The notes under the pieces: generated by a model
What the model was told of the DNA's origin: nothing
The model's input: the letters and a program-made list of their open reading frames with translations, nothing else
Database searches by the model: none
Part shown: piece by piece, positions 47,600-54,962 of the stretch
How positions within the stretch are numbered: position 1 is the first letter of the stretch
How the letters are laid out: every line of letters begins with the position of its first letter
Position numbers and translations under genes: made by a program
Source of the DNA: Candidatus Ornithobacterium hominis
GTDB taxonomy: Bacteria > Bacteroidota > Bacteroidia > Flavobacteriales > Weeksellaceae
NCBI RefSeq assembly: GCF_951229915.1
Contig: NZ_OX579588.1
Location: 558,001-622,000, forward strand
DNA length: 64,000 nucleotides
Direction: 5' to 3'

Positions 47600-48110
47600 A
47601 TTATTTCTTTGGATGTTGATTTTTACAATCAGCTGTACTCAAAAAGAAGCTCAAAGCCCTACCGAGTATTCCAAAAATGATTTTATGGAATATTCTAAAC
47701 AAATCAATAGAAATTTGAATGATGCAGAGAACCAAAAAATTAAAACCTATATTAAAAATCAAAATTTAAAATTCATTGAGACCAATTCAGGATTTTATAT
47801 GACACCGACTGATTTGAGCGGAAATTTACCCCAAGAGGGTGATGAGGTAACATTTCGCTACAGGGTTGAAAATTTAGAAAAAGAAATTATTTACAACGAA
47901 GAAGAAATCGGGAATTTAGAAATAGAATTAGGTAAGTCTTTGATTCCTATTGGTTTAGAATACGCTCTCAAGCGAATGTCCCCTGGCGAAACGGCGCGTG
48001 TCATTCTGCCTTCGGGTTTGGCTTACGCTTTGCAGGGAGATGGAAAGAAAATCAAAGCAGATGAAGTTTTGGTTTTCAAACTTAAATTAAAAGAAATTCA
48101 ATCTAAATGA
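47574..48110 (+). CDS. gldI: GldI-type FKBP peptidyl-prolyl isomerase lipoprotein
   Basis: 178 residues. Signal with lipobox FTISC (Cys21) from the ATG at 47574; a later ATG at residue 14 would remove the basic start of the signal. The C-terminal FKBP domain shows GDEVTFRYRVENLEKEIIYN near 91 and SPGETARVILPSGLAYALQG near 138. It matches GldI, a lipoprotein required for gliding in Flavobacterium, probably helping to fold exported proteins. It overlaps nrnA upstream and the next isomerase gene by four bases, so the three form an operon. Confidence 0.85.
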   Translation: MNCKRSNCKLFLWMLIFTISCTQKEAQSPTEYSKNDFMEYSKQINRNLNDAENQKIKTYIKNQNLKFIETNSGFYMTPTDLSGNLPQEGDEVTFRYRVENLEKEIIYNEEEIGNLEIELGKSLIPIGLEYALKRMSPGETARVILPSGLAYALQGDGKKIKADEVLVFKLKLKEIQSK

Positions 48111-49183
48111 GAATAAAAAAAATAATTTTGATGGCGGTTGCCTCATTTTACATTTCAAGTTGTACATCAATACCCAAATATATGAGTAAAGAAGAATACA
48201 AAGCCTTAGAAGATGGGCTTTACGCAAATTTAGAAACCAGCAAAGGTGATATGTTGGTGAAATTTTTCCCAGCAGAAGCACCGATGACTGTCGGTAATTT
48301 TATTGCTTTGGCAGAAGGAAAAAAAGAAAATAAATTTAAGAAAGAAAAAGAACCTTACTATGATGGAACTATTTTTCACCGTGTGATAAAAAACTTTATG
48401 ATTCAAGGAGGCGACCCGACAGGAACTGGAACAGGTAGCCCAGGATATGAGTTTGAAGATGAGGTAGATAACGGATTGAAACATGATAAAAAAGGAATTT
48501 TGTCTATGGCTAATTCTGGCCCAGCGACCAACGGCAGTCAGTTTTTTATAACGCAAGTTCCTACGCCGTGGTTAGATAATAAACACACGATTTTTGGCGA
48601 AGTGGTAAAAGGCGATAACGTGATTGATAGCATTGCGGGGGTGGAAACTCAAGCCGCAGATAAGCCAGTGGAAGATGTAGTTTTGAAGCATGTAGATATC
48701 ATCAGAAAAGGAGAAGCTTTTAAAAATTATAACCCTACGCAAGCCTTTGAAAATGGGAAGGTAGCACTGCAAGCAAAAATTGAAGAACAAAGAAAAAAAA
48801 CAGAAATGGAAAAAGAAGAACGTAAAAATTTAATCAAAAAATACACCGAGGAAGCTCAGACCACCGAGAGCGGCTTACGCTATGCTTATATGGAAAAAGG
48901 AGATGGGGCAAAACCCGAAAAAGGCGAAGACTTAAAAGTGCATTATACACTTTATTTGGCTGATGGAAACATTATTGACTCTTCTCATCAGCGAAATTCA
49001 CCATTGAATGTAAAAGTAGGGCAGACTTCCCTGATTCAAGGTTGGATGGAAGCACTAACGATGTTTGAGAAAGGCTCAAAAGTTTTTCTCATCGTTCCGT
49101 CAACATTGGGCTACGGGACACAGGGAGCTGGGCCAATTCCAGCGAATTCTACGCTTTACTTTGAATACGAGCCATTGAAATAG
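48107..49183 (+). CDS. Double peptidyl-prolyl isomerase: cyclophilin plus FKBP lipoprotein
   Basis: 358 residues. Signal with lipobox YISSC (Cys19). The cyclophilin domain (about 38-205) has YYDGTIFHRVIKNFMIQGGD, then GPATNGSQFFITQVPTPWLD and KHTIFGEVVKG. A Lys/Glu-rich helical linker (about 220-255) follows. The FKBP domain (about 255-358) has LKVHYTLYLADGNIIDSS and MFEKGSKVFLIVPSTLGYG. Both active sites look complete, so it may be a broad periplasmic foldase. It follows gldI with a four-base overlap and ends before a strong terminator. Confidence 0.92.
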   Translation: MRIKKIILMAVASFYISSCTSIPKYMSKEEYKALEDGLYANLETSKGDMLVKFFPAEAPMTVGNFIALAEGKKENKFKKEKEPYYDGTIFHRVIKNFMIQGGDPTGTGTGSPGYEFEDEVDNGLKHDKKGILSMANSGPATNGSQFFITQVPTPWLDNKHTIFGEVVKGDNVIDSIAGVETQAADKPVEDVVLKHVDIIRKGEAFKNYNPTQAFENGKVALQAKIEEQRKKTEMEKEERKNLIKKYTEEAQTTESGLRYAYMEKGDGAKPEKGEDLKVHYTLYLADGNIIDSSHQRNSPLNVKVGQTSLIQGWMEALTMFEKGSKVFLIVPSTLGYGTQGAGPIPANSTLYFEYEPLK

Positions 49184-49189
49184 TTAATA

Positions 49190-49219
49190 AAAAATCCCGA
49201 AAATTTTCGGGATTTTTTT
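49190..49219 (+). terminator. Terminator of the nrnA-gldI-isomerase operon
   Basis: Perfect stem AAATCCCGAAAA / TTTTCGGGATTT with eight T following, seven bases after the stop codon. The T run runs into a degenerate palindrome copy (49220-49226). Confidence 0.9.
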
Positions 49220-49260
49220 TAGCCTTTAAAAAAAAATCCTCTGCCCCCAAAAAAAATAAA

Positions 49261-49292
49261 TTTGCATAATTCAAAAACGTAAAATACATTTG
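49261..49292 (+). promoter_or_regulatory. Promoter of the YadA-head surface protein
   Basis: TTTG (49261-49264), 20 bases, TACATTTG (49285-49292): a full match to the Bacteroidota consensus. Transcription from it would leave a leader of about 370 bases before the ATG at 49671. Confidence 0.7.
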
Positions 49293-49362
49293 TGGGCAGG
49301 TTGAGAAAAGAAAAAAAATCTCAACGGAAAGTTTTAACAAAAAAATAACGAAATTTTAACAA

Positions 49363-49428
49363 ATGAAATTTGTGAGTTTCAAAATAAAGTGTAAACACAC
49401 ACACACACACACACAGATAATAAGCTAA
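49363..49428 (+). other. Small leader ORF containing the (AC)10 tract
   Basis: ATG at 49363, 21 codons, stop TAA at 49426-49428; the repeat is read as alternating His and Thr. Loss of one AC unit (or gain of two) would join the ATG to a second open frame that runs to the TGA at 49533-49535, across the terminator-like hairpin. No evidence of translation is visible beyond the frame itself. Confidence 0.3.
49395..49414 (+). repeat. (AC)10 dinucleotide tract in surface-protein leader
   Basis: Ten perfect AC units between the promoter and the surface-protein gene. Tracts of this length are slippage-prone and rare in bacterial chromosomes outside phase-variable loci. Here it lies in the transcribed leader rather than in the promoter spacer. 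Confidence 0.9.
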
Positions 49429-49469
49429 ACAACTCATTATCAATAACTTATAATAATTTATTGCTTCCC

Positions 49470-49582
49470 CGCGGGAGCGAACCGCGAAACCGTGCAAGAA
49501 AATCTTGTGCGGTTTTTCTATTTTCACCTGTGTGAAAGTAGTAATTTCTTCAAAAAGAAGAGCCTCACGGGTTGGGGCTCTT
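49470..49582 (+). ncRNA. Structured leader with four tandem hairpins, including a terminator-like one
   Basis: Four consecutive inverted repeats lie in a GC-richer stretch: CGCGG/CCGCG (49470-49486); an eleven-pair stem ACCGTGCAAGA / TCTTGTGCGGT (49489-49513, two G-U pairs) followed by five T, which looks like an intrinsic terminator; TTTCAC/GTGAAA (49522-49537); and AAGAGCC/GGCTCTT (49558-49582). All lie between promoter and gene, so an attenuator or cis-acting RNA is likely. It matches no riboswitch I recognise. Confidence 0.55.
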
Positions 49583-49670
49583 TCTAAATGAAGAAGCAAA
49601 AAAAACAGCAAAAATTTAATGAAGAAAAAGAATAAATCAATCAAATATTAACCAAAAAAAAATAAAACAA

Positions 49671-50840
49671 ATGAAGAAATTATTATTTTCTTTAGCCGTA
49701 TTATCAGCGGTTGCGGTCACCGCCCAAGTAGGCATTAACACAGATGAGCCAAAAGCCACATTACAGGTGAAAGCAAAAAACACCAGTGGCAATACGCCAG
49801 AGGGTATACTGACCCCGCAAGTAACGGGCGAAGCCCTTACGGCGATGCTGGCCAACTTAGGGGCAGAGCAAAACGGGATGCTTGTTTACGTAACTTCCCC
49901 TGCCTTTACTATTACAGAAGAAAACTTAGAGCAACTACCAGACCCTACAATAGCAAATGTGACTGCACCAGGCTATTACCGCTTTAATTTTGATAGCACC
50001 ACTGGTGAGAAAAGCTTTGTAAAGCTAGAACCCAGTGGATTGCAAAAAACATTGGATACAGATATAATTGATGGTGGAGAAACAAGATACATCAGCTATG
50101 GTTTTGTAGATGCTAAAAGGAGACCATTAATTACATATAATGCAGATAGTGACACAGAAAATTACGGCAATTTGGGAGGTATAGACATGACGATTCCTTT
50201 TAGGTCTACTGCCGATAACGTTGGAGTATTTGGCGCACATAGTGTAGGCATAGGGCCTGATGTAAAACTAAAGAGTAATTATTCTGTAGCCATTGGCTAT
50301 GGGGCAGAGGTGTTAGAACCTACTTCTGGTAGTTTTAGTGGCCTTACAGCTATTGGGGCAAATTCTAAAGCTTATGGGGGGCATGCTATTGCTATAGGAG
50401 GTGCCACCGCAGGCATAAAAGATACTTCAAATCATGGAGCTATTGCCATAGGGCTAGGCACTGAAGCTACGGGGTATAATTCTACAGCTATAGGAACTGC
50501 CGTAGCCACTGCTGACCATAGCATAGCTATACATGGAGTGGCTAAAGCTATCCATAGTATTGCTATAGGGGAAGGCTCCAGCTCAGAAGTAGTGGGGGGA
50601 ATAGCCATAGGACATCGCACCATAGCCAACGAGGAATTTCCTTTAGTGATATCTGCTCGGTTACAAGCTCCATTGCTTGCGATGAGTAAGGAAGGTAATT
50701 TACATGTGCATCCACCAAGAATAAGTGGTCCAGAGGCTACTGGCATTGTTCTAGATTCCCCAGATGGAAAAAGTTGGAGAATAACGGTAAGCGATAGTGG
50801 AAAATTAGTTGTGGAAAAGCACGTGGGCAATACGCCCTAG
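49671..50840 (+). CDS. Exported surface protein with YadA-head-type repeats
   Basis: 389 residues with signal peptide 1-18 (VTAQ). The N-terminal part begins VGINTDEPKATLQVKAK, a start common in flavobacterial surface proteins. Residues about 190-320 hold a run of 14-residue-type repeats of the trimeric-autotransporter head (SVAIGYGAEV, AIAIGGATAG, AIAIGLGTEATG, STAIGTAVATA, SIAIGEGSSS, GIAIGHRTIA). The C-terminus (SPDGKSWRITVSDSGKLVVE) is not a YadA membrane anchor and I do not see a clear type IX sorting domain. It probably acts in attachment or as a surface layer; its upstream repeat tract suggests variable expression. Composition is richer in GC than its neighbours. Confidence 0.82.
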   Translation: MKKLLFSLAVLSAVAVTAQVGINTDEPKATLQVKAKNTSGNTPEGILTPQVTGEALTAMLANLGAEQNGMLVYVTSPAFTITEENLEQLPDPTIANVTAPGYYRFNFDSTTGEKSFVKLEPSGLQKTLDTDIIDGGETRYISYGFVDAKRRPLITYNADSDTENYGNLGGIDMTIPFRSTADNVGVFGAHSVGIGPDVKLKSNYSVAIGYGAEVLEPTSGSFSGLTAIGANSKAYGGHAIAIGGATAGIKDTSNHGAIAIGLGTEATGYNSTAIGTAVATADHSIAIHGVAKAIHSIAIGEGSSSEVVGGIAIGHRTIANEEFPLVISARLQAPLLAMSKEGNLHVHPPRISGPEATGIVLDSPDGKSWRITVSDSGKLVVEKHVGNTP

Positions 50841-50978
50841 GTGATTTACGGCTAAGTGCATTGGTTTTGTATACTTGGGTGCTAAATGCTTTTGGGTAAA
50901 TATGGTACGGATGATGTGCTAAAACTGCGGCACGGATAGGAATGGAAATCCCGCAAAGGCAGCTGCGGCAACAAAAAA

Positions 50979-51032
50979 TAAACGCCAAAGAGTGGAACAC
51001 GCAGGTGTGAACTCTTTTGGCGTTATTTTTTT
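50979..51032 (+). terminator. Terminator of the YadA-head surface protein
   Basis: Long stem AACGCCAAAGAGT / ACTCTTTTGGCGTT (one bulged T) with an inner CAC/GTG pair in the loop and a T run after. It lies about 140 bases past the stop codon. Confidence 0.75.
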
Positions 51033-51117
51033 GTAAGCAGATGGCTGCGGAATTGGAATGGATAGCCGTGAATGCCGCCCCCTCCCCAAAAAAAATGTTC
51101 AGGAAAAATTGTTGGTA

Positions 51118-51145
51118 AAAATTTTTTAAGGCTTTAAAAATTTTA
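51118..51145. repeat. AAGSCTT palindrome copy downstream of the adhesin
   Basis: One of the cleanest copies: core AAGGCTT at 51128-51134 with AAATTTTTT on the left and TAAAAATTTT on the right. Confidence 0.8.
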
Positions 51146-51249
51146 GGAGAATAAATCAACCCGTAGTTCATTTAGATTTTAATGATTTATTGGGCTAAAA
51201 AAGGAAGTTGATAAAGTAGGTCTAAAATCTTTGTCTTTTAAGAAATGAT

Positions 51250-51282
51250 AAATCTGTTTGTAAATTGCGAGCAGATTTTTTT
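51250..51282 (+). terminator. Orphan terminator-like hairpin
   Basis: Stem AAATCTG (51250-51256) / CAGATTT (51272-51278), extendable by four pairs with G-U, followed by a T run. No gene ends nearby on the plus strand; the nearest is the adhesin, which already has its own terminator. Confidence 0.55.
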
Positions 51283-51301
51283 ATGGCAAACAATCAATGA
51301 G

Positions 51302-51326
51302 ATTTTTTAAGCCTTAAAAAAAATTA
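51302..51326. repeat. AAGSCTT palindrome copy before the thi operon
   Basis: Core AAGCCTT at 51309-51315 with long A arm. It lies about 130 bases upstream of the TPP riboswitch. Confidence 0.8.
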
Positions 51327-51439
51327 AATACACTGTGGGTAAATATTCTGTTTAATTTTGAGAGAATATAAATAATATTTATTGAATAATTTTATTTTTT
51401 TTACATTGATTATTTTTATACTTTAGCTCATGAATACGT

Positions 51440-51525
51440 AAAGCTTTAGGGGTGCTGACTTGCTCAGCTGAGAAATACCCTTTGAACCTGAACAAGTTAG
51501 TACTTGCGGTAGGGAAAAGTAATTG
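51440..51525 (+). promoter_or_regulatory. TPP riboswitch (THI element)
   Basis: Contains the conserved blocks in order: TTAGGGGTGC (51446-51455), GCTGAGA (51467-51473), ACCCTTTGAACCTGA (51477-51491), GTTAGTACTTGCGG (51496-51509) and TAGGGAAAAG. Binding of thiamine pyrophosphate should switch off the thi operon that begins 80 bases later. Behind it are a CTATAATT/AATTATAG hairpin (51527-51550) and an AGATG/CATCT hairpin (51561-51576), which may be parts of the expression platform; no T-run terminator is evident, so control of translation is more likely. Confidence 0.96.
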
Positions 51526-51607
51526 GCTATAATTGTTCCTAAAATTATAGTTTGGCTCAGAGATGTCCCTAGCATCTTCTAAGGTTTTACAGCATTAGAA
51601 CGAGCCT

Positions 51608-51811
51608 ATGATTATGATAAAAATCAATTCCAAAACTGAGGAAATCCCAAAAGAAACCAGTCTTTTACAATTGGTAGCGTTGAAGAATATTACAACAAGG
51701 GGTATTGCTATCGCAATAAATCAGCAAGTGATCAATCGCTCTAATTGGGGGGCATATCAACTCAAAGAAAATGATAATATTCTGATTATCAAGGCGACAC
51801 AAGGAGGCTAA
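51608..51811 (+). CDS. thiS: Sulfur carrier protein ThiS
   Basis: 67-residue ubiquitin-like protein ending in the Gly-Gly tail (IIKATQGG) that is adenylated by ThiF and carries sulfur as a thiocarboxylate for the thiazole of thiamine. A second ATG two codons later (51614) is an equally good start. First gene after the TPP riboswitch. Confidence 0.93.
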   Translation: MIMIKINSKTEEIPKETSLLQLVALKNITTRGIAIAINQQVINRSNWGAYQLKENDNILIIKATQGG

Positions 51812-51835
51812 TTATTAAAAAACAAATTTCAGTTT

Positions 51836-53692
51836 ATGAACAGACAACAGAAGCCAAGCGAACAAAACATCAGCCGAGAACCTTTCCCAAATTCTGAAAA
51901 AATATATGTGCAAGGGAGTATTTACAAAGATATAAAAGTTCCTATGCGTAAAATTACGCTAAGCGATACCTTAGATAAGTTCAAGGGAATCAAGACACCC
52001 AATGAGCCGATATTGATTTATGATACGAGTGGTGCTTATACTGACCCGAATATTGAAATTGATGTGCGAAAAGGACTGCAACCGATTCGCCAGCAGTGGA
52101 TTGACGATAGGGGAGATACCGAGCAATTAGCTGGATTGTCTTCAGAATATGGGCGTAAACGTGAAGAAAACGAAAGTTTAAATCATTTGAGATTTAATAG
52201 AAATCGTAAACCGTTGAAAGCCAAAAAAGGAAGAAATGTAAGCCAAATGCACTATGCCAAAAAGGGAATCATTACCCCAGAAATGGAGTTTATTGCCATT
52301 CGTGAAAATCAAAAATTACAAGAAATTAAGGAAATTACAAAACAGCACGCTGGGCATAGTTTTGGTGCATCAATTCCCGATGTGATTACCCCTGAATTTG
52401 TTCGAGATGAGGTGGCACGCGGGCGAGCTGTGATTCCTTGTAACGTCAATCACCCTGAAAGTGAACCAATGATTATCGGGCGAAACTTTTTGGTGAAAAT
52501 CAATGCCAATATAGGAAACTCTGCCGTAACCTCGTCTATTGAAGAAGAGGTTGAGAAGTCTGTATGGGCCTGCCGTTGGGGAGCAGACACGATTATGGAC
52601 TTGTCTACAGGAAAAAATATTCATGAAACTCGGGAATGGATTTTGCGTAATTCTCCCGTTCCGATTGGTACTGTACCGATTTACCAAGCTTTGGAGAAAG
52701 TGAATGGAAAAGCTGAAAACCTTACGTGGGAAATTTTTAGAGACACTCTCATAGAACAAGCTGAGCAAGGCGTTGATTATTTTACCATTCATGCGGGGGT
52801 TCGTTTAAAATACATTCCACATACAGCAAAAAGAGTAACTGGTATTGTATCGCGCGGAGGTTCCATCATGGCAAAATGGTGCTTGGCTCATCACAAAGAG
52901 AATTTTTTATACACACATTTTCATGAGATTTGTGAAATAATGAAAAGCTATGACGTAGCATTCTCATTGGGAGATGGATTACGCCCTGGGAGTATTGCCG
53001 ATGCAAATGATTATCCGCAATTTGCTGAATTGGAAACATTGGGTGAATTGACTAAAATTGCTTGGGAACATGATGTGCAGTGCATTATAGAAGGGCCAGG
53101 GCATATCCCAATGCATATGATTAAAGAAAATATGGATAAGCAATTGGAAGAGTGTGGCGAAGCACCTTTCTATACTTTGGGGCCGTTGACAACAGATATT
53201 GCACCAGGGTATGACCATATTACCAGTGGAATTGGTGCTGCAATGATTGGCTGGTATGGTTGTGCCATGCTTTGCTACGTGACTCCGAAAGAGCATTTGG
53301 GGCTACCGAATAAAGAAGATGTGAAAACAGGCGTAATTACATATAAAATTGCTGCTCATGCGGCTGATTTGGCTAAGGGGCATCCAGGTGCTCAACATCG
53401 TGATAATGCGATCAGCAAAGCACGTTTTGAATTCCGTTGGGAAGATCAGTTTAATCTATCATTAGATCCAGACACAGCACGTGAATTTCATGACGAAACC
53501 TTGCCTGCTGAAAATGCAAAAGTGGCTCATTTCTGTTCGATGTGTGGCCCACATTTCTGTTCGATGAAAATTACTCAAGAAGTGAGAAATTATGCTGAGA
53601 AAAACGGATTAGATACATTAAAAGCCATTGAGGAAGGAATGAAAGAGAAATCCAAGGAATTCAAGGATAAAGGGAGTGAGGTATATCTGTAA
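51836..53692 (+). CDS. thiC: Phosphomethylpyrimidine synthase ThiC
   Basis: Radical-SAM enzyme converting aminoimidazole ribotide to HMP phosphate, the pyrimidine of thiamine. It is 618 residues long. It has the large N-terminal domain (YVQGSIYKDIKVPMRKI) and barrel blocks DLSTGKNIHETREWILRNSP, MIGWYGCAMLCYVTPKEHLG and AAHAADLAKGHPGAQHRDNA. The C-terminal iron-sulfur motif CSMCGPHFCSMK is near residue 567. Confidence 0.97.
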   Translation: MNRQQKPSEQNISREPFPNSEKIYVQGSIYKDIKVPMRKITLSDTLDKFKGIKTPNEPILIYDTSGAYTDPNIEIDVRKGLQPIRQQWIDDRGDTEQLAGLSSEYGRKREENESLNHLRFNRNRKPLKAKKGRNVSQMHYAKKGIITPEMEFIAIRENQKLQEIKEITKQHAGHSFGASIPDVITPEFVRDEVARGRAVIPCNVNHPESEPMIIGRNFLVKINANIGNSAVTSSIEEEVEKSVWACRWGADTIMDLSTGKNIHETREWILRNSPVPIGTVPIYQALEKVNGKAENLTWEIFRDTLIEQAEQGVDYFTIHAGVRLKYIPHTAKRVTGIVSRGGSIMAKWCLAHHKENFLYTHFHEICEIMKSYDVAFSLGDGLRPGSIADANDYPQFAELETLGELTKIAWEHDVQCIIEGPGHIPMHMIKENMDKQLEECGEAPFYTLGPLTTDIAPGYDHITSGIGAAMIGWYGCAMLCYVTPKEHLGLPNKEDVKTGVITYKIAAHAADLAKGHPGAQHRDNAISKARFEFRWEDQFNLSLDPDTAREFHDETLPAENAKVAHFCSMCGPHFCSMKITQEVRNYAEKNGLDTLKAIEEGMKEKSKEFKDKGSEVYL

Positions 53693-53707
53693 TCATTAAA
53701 AATCAAA

Positions 53708-54301
53708 ATGTTCATCATTATTACCGCTGAAAGGGCAAAAGCCAATGAGATAGAATTGATACGAAAAATGGCAAGATTCCCAATCAGCATCCATGTTCGC
53801 AAACCTTTCTTTGGAGAAAAAGATTTGATGAAGTGGCTGAGCCAATTTGATGAAAATCAACATCAAAAAATGATGTTGCATACCGGGCATAAATTGATAG
53901 AACAATTTAATCTAAAAGGATTACATTTTAAAGAAAATCATCTAAAAGATGAAAATTTAAATCATTTAGTAGAGAAATATCATGCGAGGGGTAAAAAACT
54001 TTCAGCTTCATTTCATTCACAAAATGAGGCTGAAAGTCAAACCCAATTTGATTATGTTTTGCTGAGTCCTGTTTTTGATTCTGTGTCAAAAAAAAATTAT
54101 AAAGGCAAAATATTTCAGCTGAACAACCCTCGCAAACCAATAATTGCTCTTGGTGGAATTACTCAGAAAAATATAGAAAAAGCAAAAATAAACGGGTTTT
54201 CAGGAGTGGCTGTTTTGGGAAGCATTTGGCAATGCTCTAGCCCTTTGGTGGCTTTTAAAAATATGTTTAATCAGTATGAAAAAAAATTTCTTGAAAAATA
54301 A
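53708..54301 (+). CDS. TenI/ThiE-like protein (probable thiazole tautomerase)
   Basis: 197 residues with the ThiE/TenI barrel: LHFKENHLKDE, LSASFHSQNEAESQTQFDYV, LLSPVFDSVSKKNY near residues 117-130, and ALGGITQKNIEKAKINGFSG near 146. It differs from true ThiE next door: it lacks the QLR and NDD motifs and the GPFRxTxTK loop, and has the SPVFDS-SK loop of TenI. It therefore probably isomerises the thiazole product rather than joining it to HMP. It lies 15 bases after thiC. Confidence 0.78.
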   Translation: MFIIITAERAKANEIELIRKMARFPISIHVRKPFFGEKDLMKWLSQFDENQHQKMMLHTGHKLIEQFNLKGLHFKENHLKDENLNHLVEKYHARGKKLSASFHSQNEAESQTQFDYVLLSPVFDSVSKKNYKGKIFQLNNPRKPIIALGGITQKNIEKAKINGFSGVAVLGSIWQCSSPLVAFKNMFNQYEKKFLEK

Positions 54302-54341
54302 ATATAACTTTCTCAAAATTTGGATACTAAATTATTAATTT

Positions 54342-54959
54342 ATGGTTTATTACATCAGCCAAGGGAAAACACCAAATGATCACCTGCAAAATATTAAAAA
54401 AATGGTAGATGCTGGGGTAAACTGGGTGCAACTTCGCATTAAAGGAAGCTCAGCAAATGAAATTTTAGATATTGCCCAAAAAGCAAAAGAATATTGCCAT
54501 GAAAATCAGGTCGTATTTATCATAAATGATGATATTCAAATAGCTAAATTATTAAACTCCGATGGGGTTCACTTAGGAAGAGAAGATGAAAGTCCTCAAA
54601 CAGCCAAAGAACTTTTAGGGAATAAAAAAATCATTGGAGGAACAGCTAATACATGGGATGATTGCCAAAAACTTATCCAAATGCGAGTGGATTATATTGG
54701 TTTAGGTCCTTTTCGGTTTACCTTAACCAAAGAGAAGCTCAGCCCAATACTCGGGATAGAGGGTTTTCGAGCAATTATGAATAAAATGAAAGGAAGTAAA
54801 ATTGATATTCCTGTTATAGCCATAGGAGGTATTCGTTTAGAAGACATAGAAGAGCTTATTGAAATTGGTATAAGCGGCGTAGCACTGTCAGGTTTTTTGC
54901 ATAAGCAAGAAAATATAGCCACGACCATTTCTCAGCTTCAATCATATTTTAAAATTTAA
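54342..54959 (+). CDS. thiE: Thiamine-phosphate synthase
   Basis: Joins HMP pyrophosphate and thiazole phosphate to thiamine phosphate. 205 residues. Signatures: VNWVQLRIKG near residue 26, FIINDDIQIAKLLNSDGVHL near 60, IIGGTANTWDD near 93, DYIGLGPFRFTLTKEKLSPI near 112, and VIAIGGIRLEDIEELIEIGI near 158. Confidence 0.94.
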   Translation: MVYYISQGKTPNDHLQNIKKMVDAGVNWVQLRIKGSSANEILDIAQKAKEYCHENQVVFIINDDIQIAKLLNSDGVHLGREDESPQTAKELLGNKKIIGGTANTWDDCQKLIQMRVDYIGLGPFRFTLTKEKLSPILGIEGFRAIMNKMKGSKIDIPVIAIGGIRLEDIEELIEIGISGVALSGFLHKQENIATTISQLQSYFKI

Positions 54960-54962
54960 TGT

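Larger units (their letters stand above)
50841..51439. other. 600-base gene-poor stretch between adhesin and thi operon
   Basis: No convincing gene. It holds the adhesin terminator (50979-51032), two partly similar GC-rich blocks (50925-50965 and 51045-51085, sharing CTGCGG and GGAATGGA), two palindrome copies (cores 51128-51134 and 51309-51315), an orphan terminator-like hairpin (51250-51282) and an AT-rich run before the TPP riboswitch. A minus-strand frame of 144 codons over 50737-51171 has no recognisable features. Confidence 0.6.

Noticed and set aside
49395..49414. AC tract as a promoter-spacer switch
   Set aside because: The nearest consensus promoter is upstream of the tract with fixed 20-base spacing, and I find no -33/-7 pair flanking the repeat.
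49321..49644. Minus-strand frame of 107 codons across the adhesin leader
   Set aside because: It spans the promoter-proximal leader, the AC tract and all hairpins, is made largely of Phe/Leu runs from AT-rich DNA, and has no signal or domain.
49671..50840. Trimeric autotransporter (type V secretion)
   Set aside because: The head repeats fit, but there is no stalk coiled coil and no C-terminal beta-barrel anchor.
50737..51171. Minus-strand frame of 144 codons behind the adhesin
   Set aside because: It overlaps the adhesin 3' end and its terminator, has odd Cys/His-rich composition and no recognisable domain.
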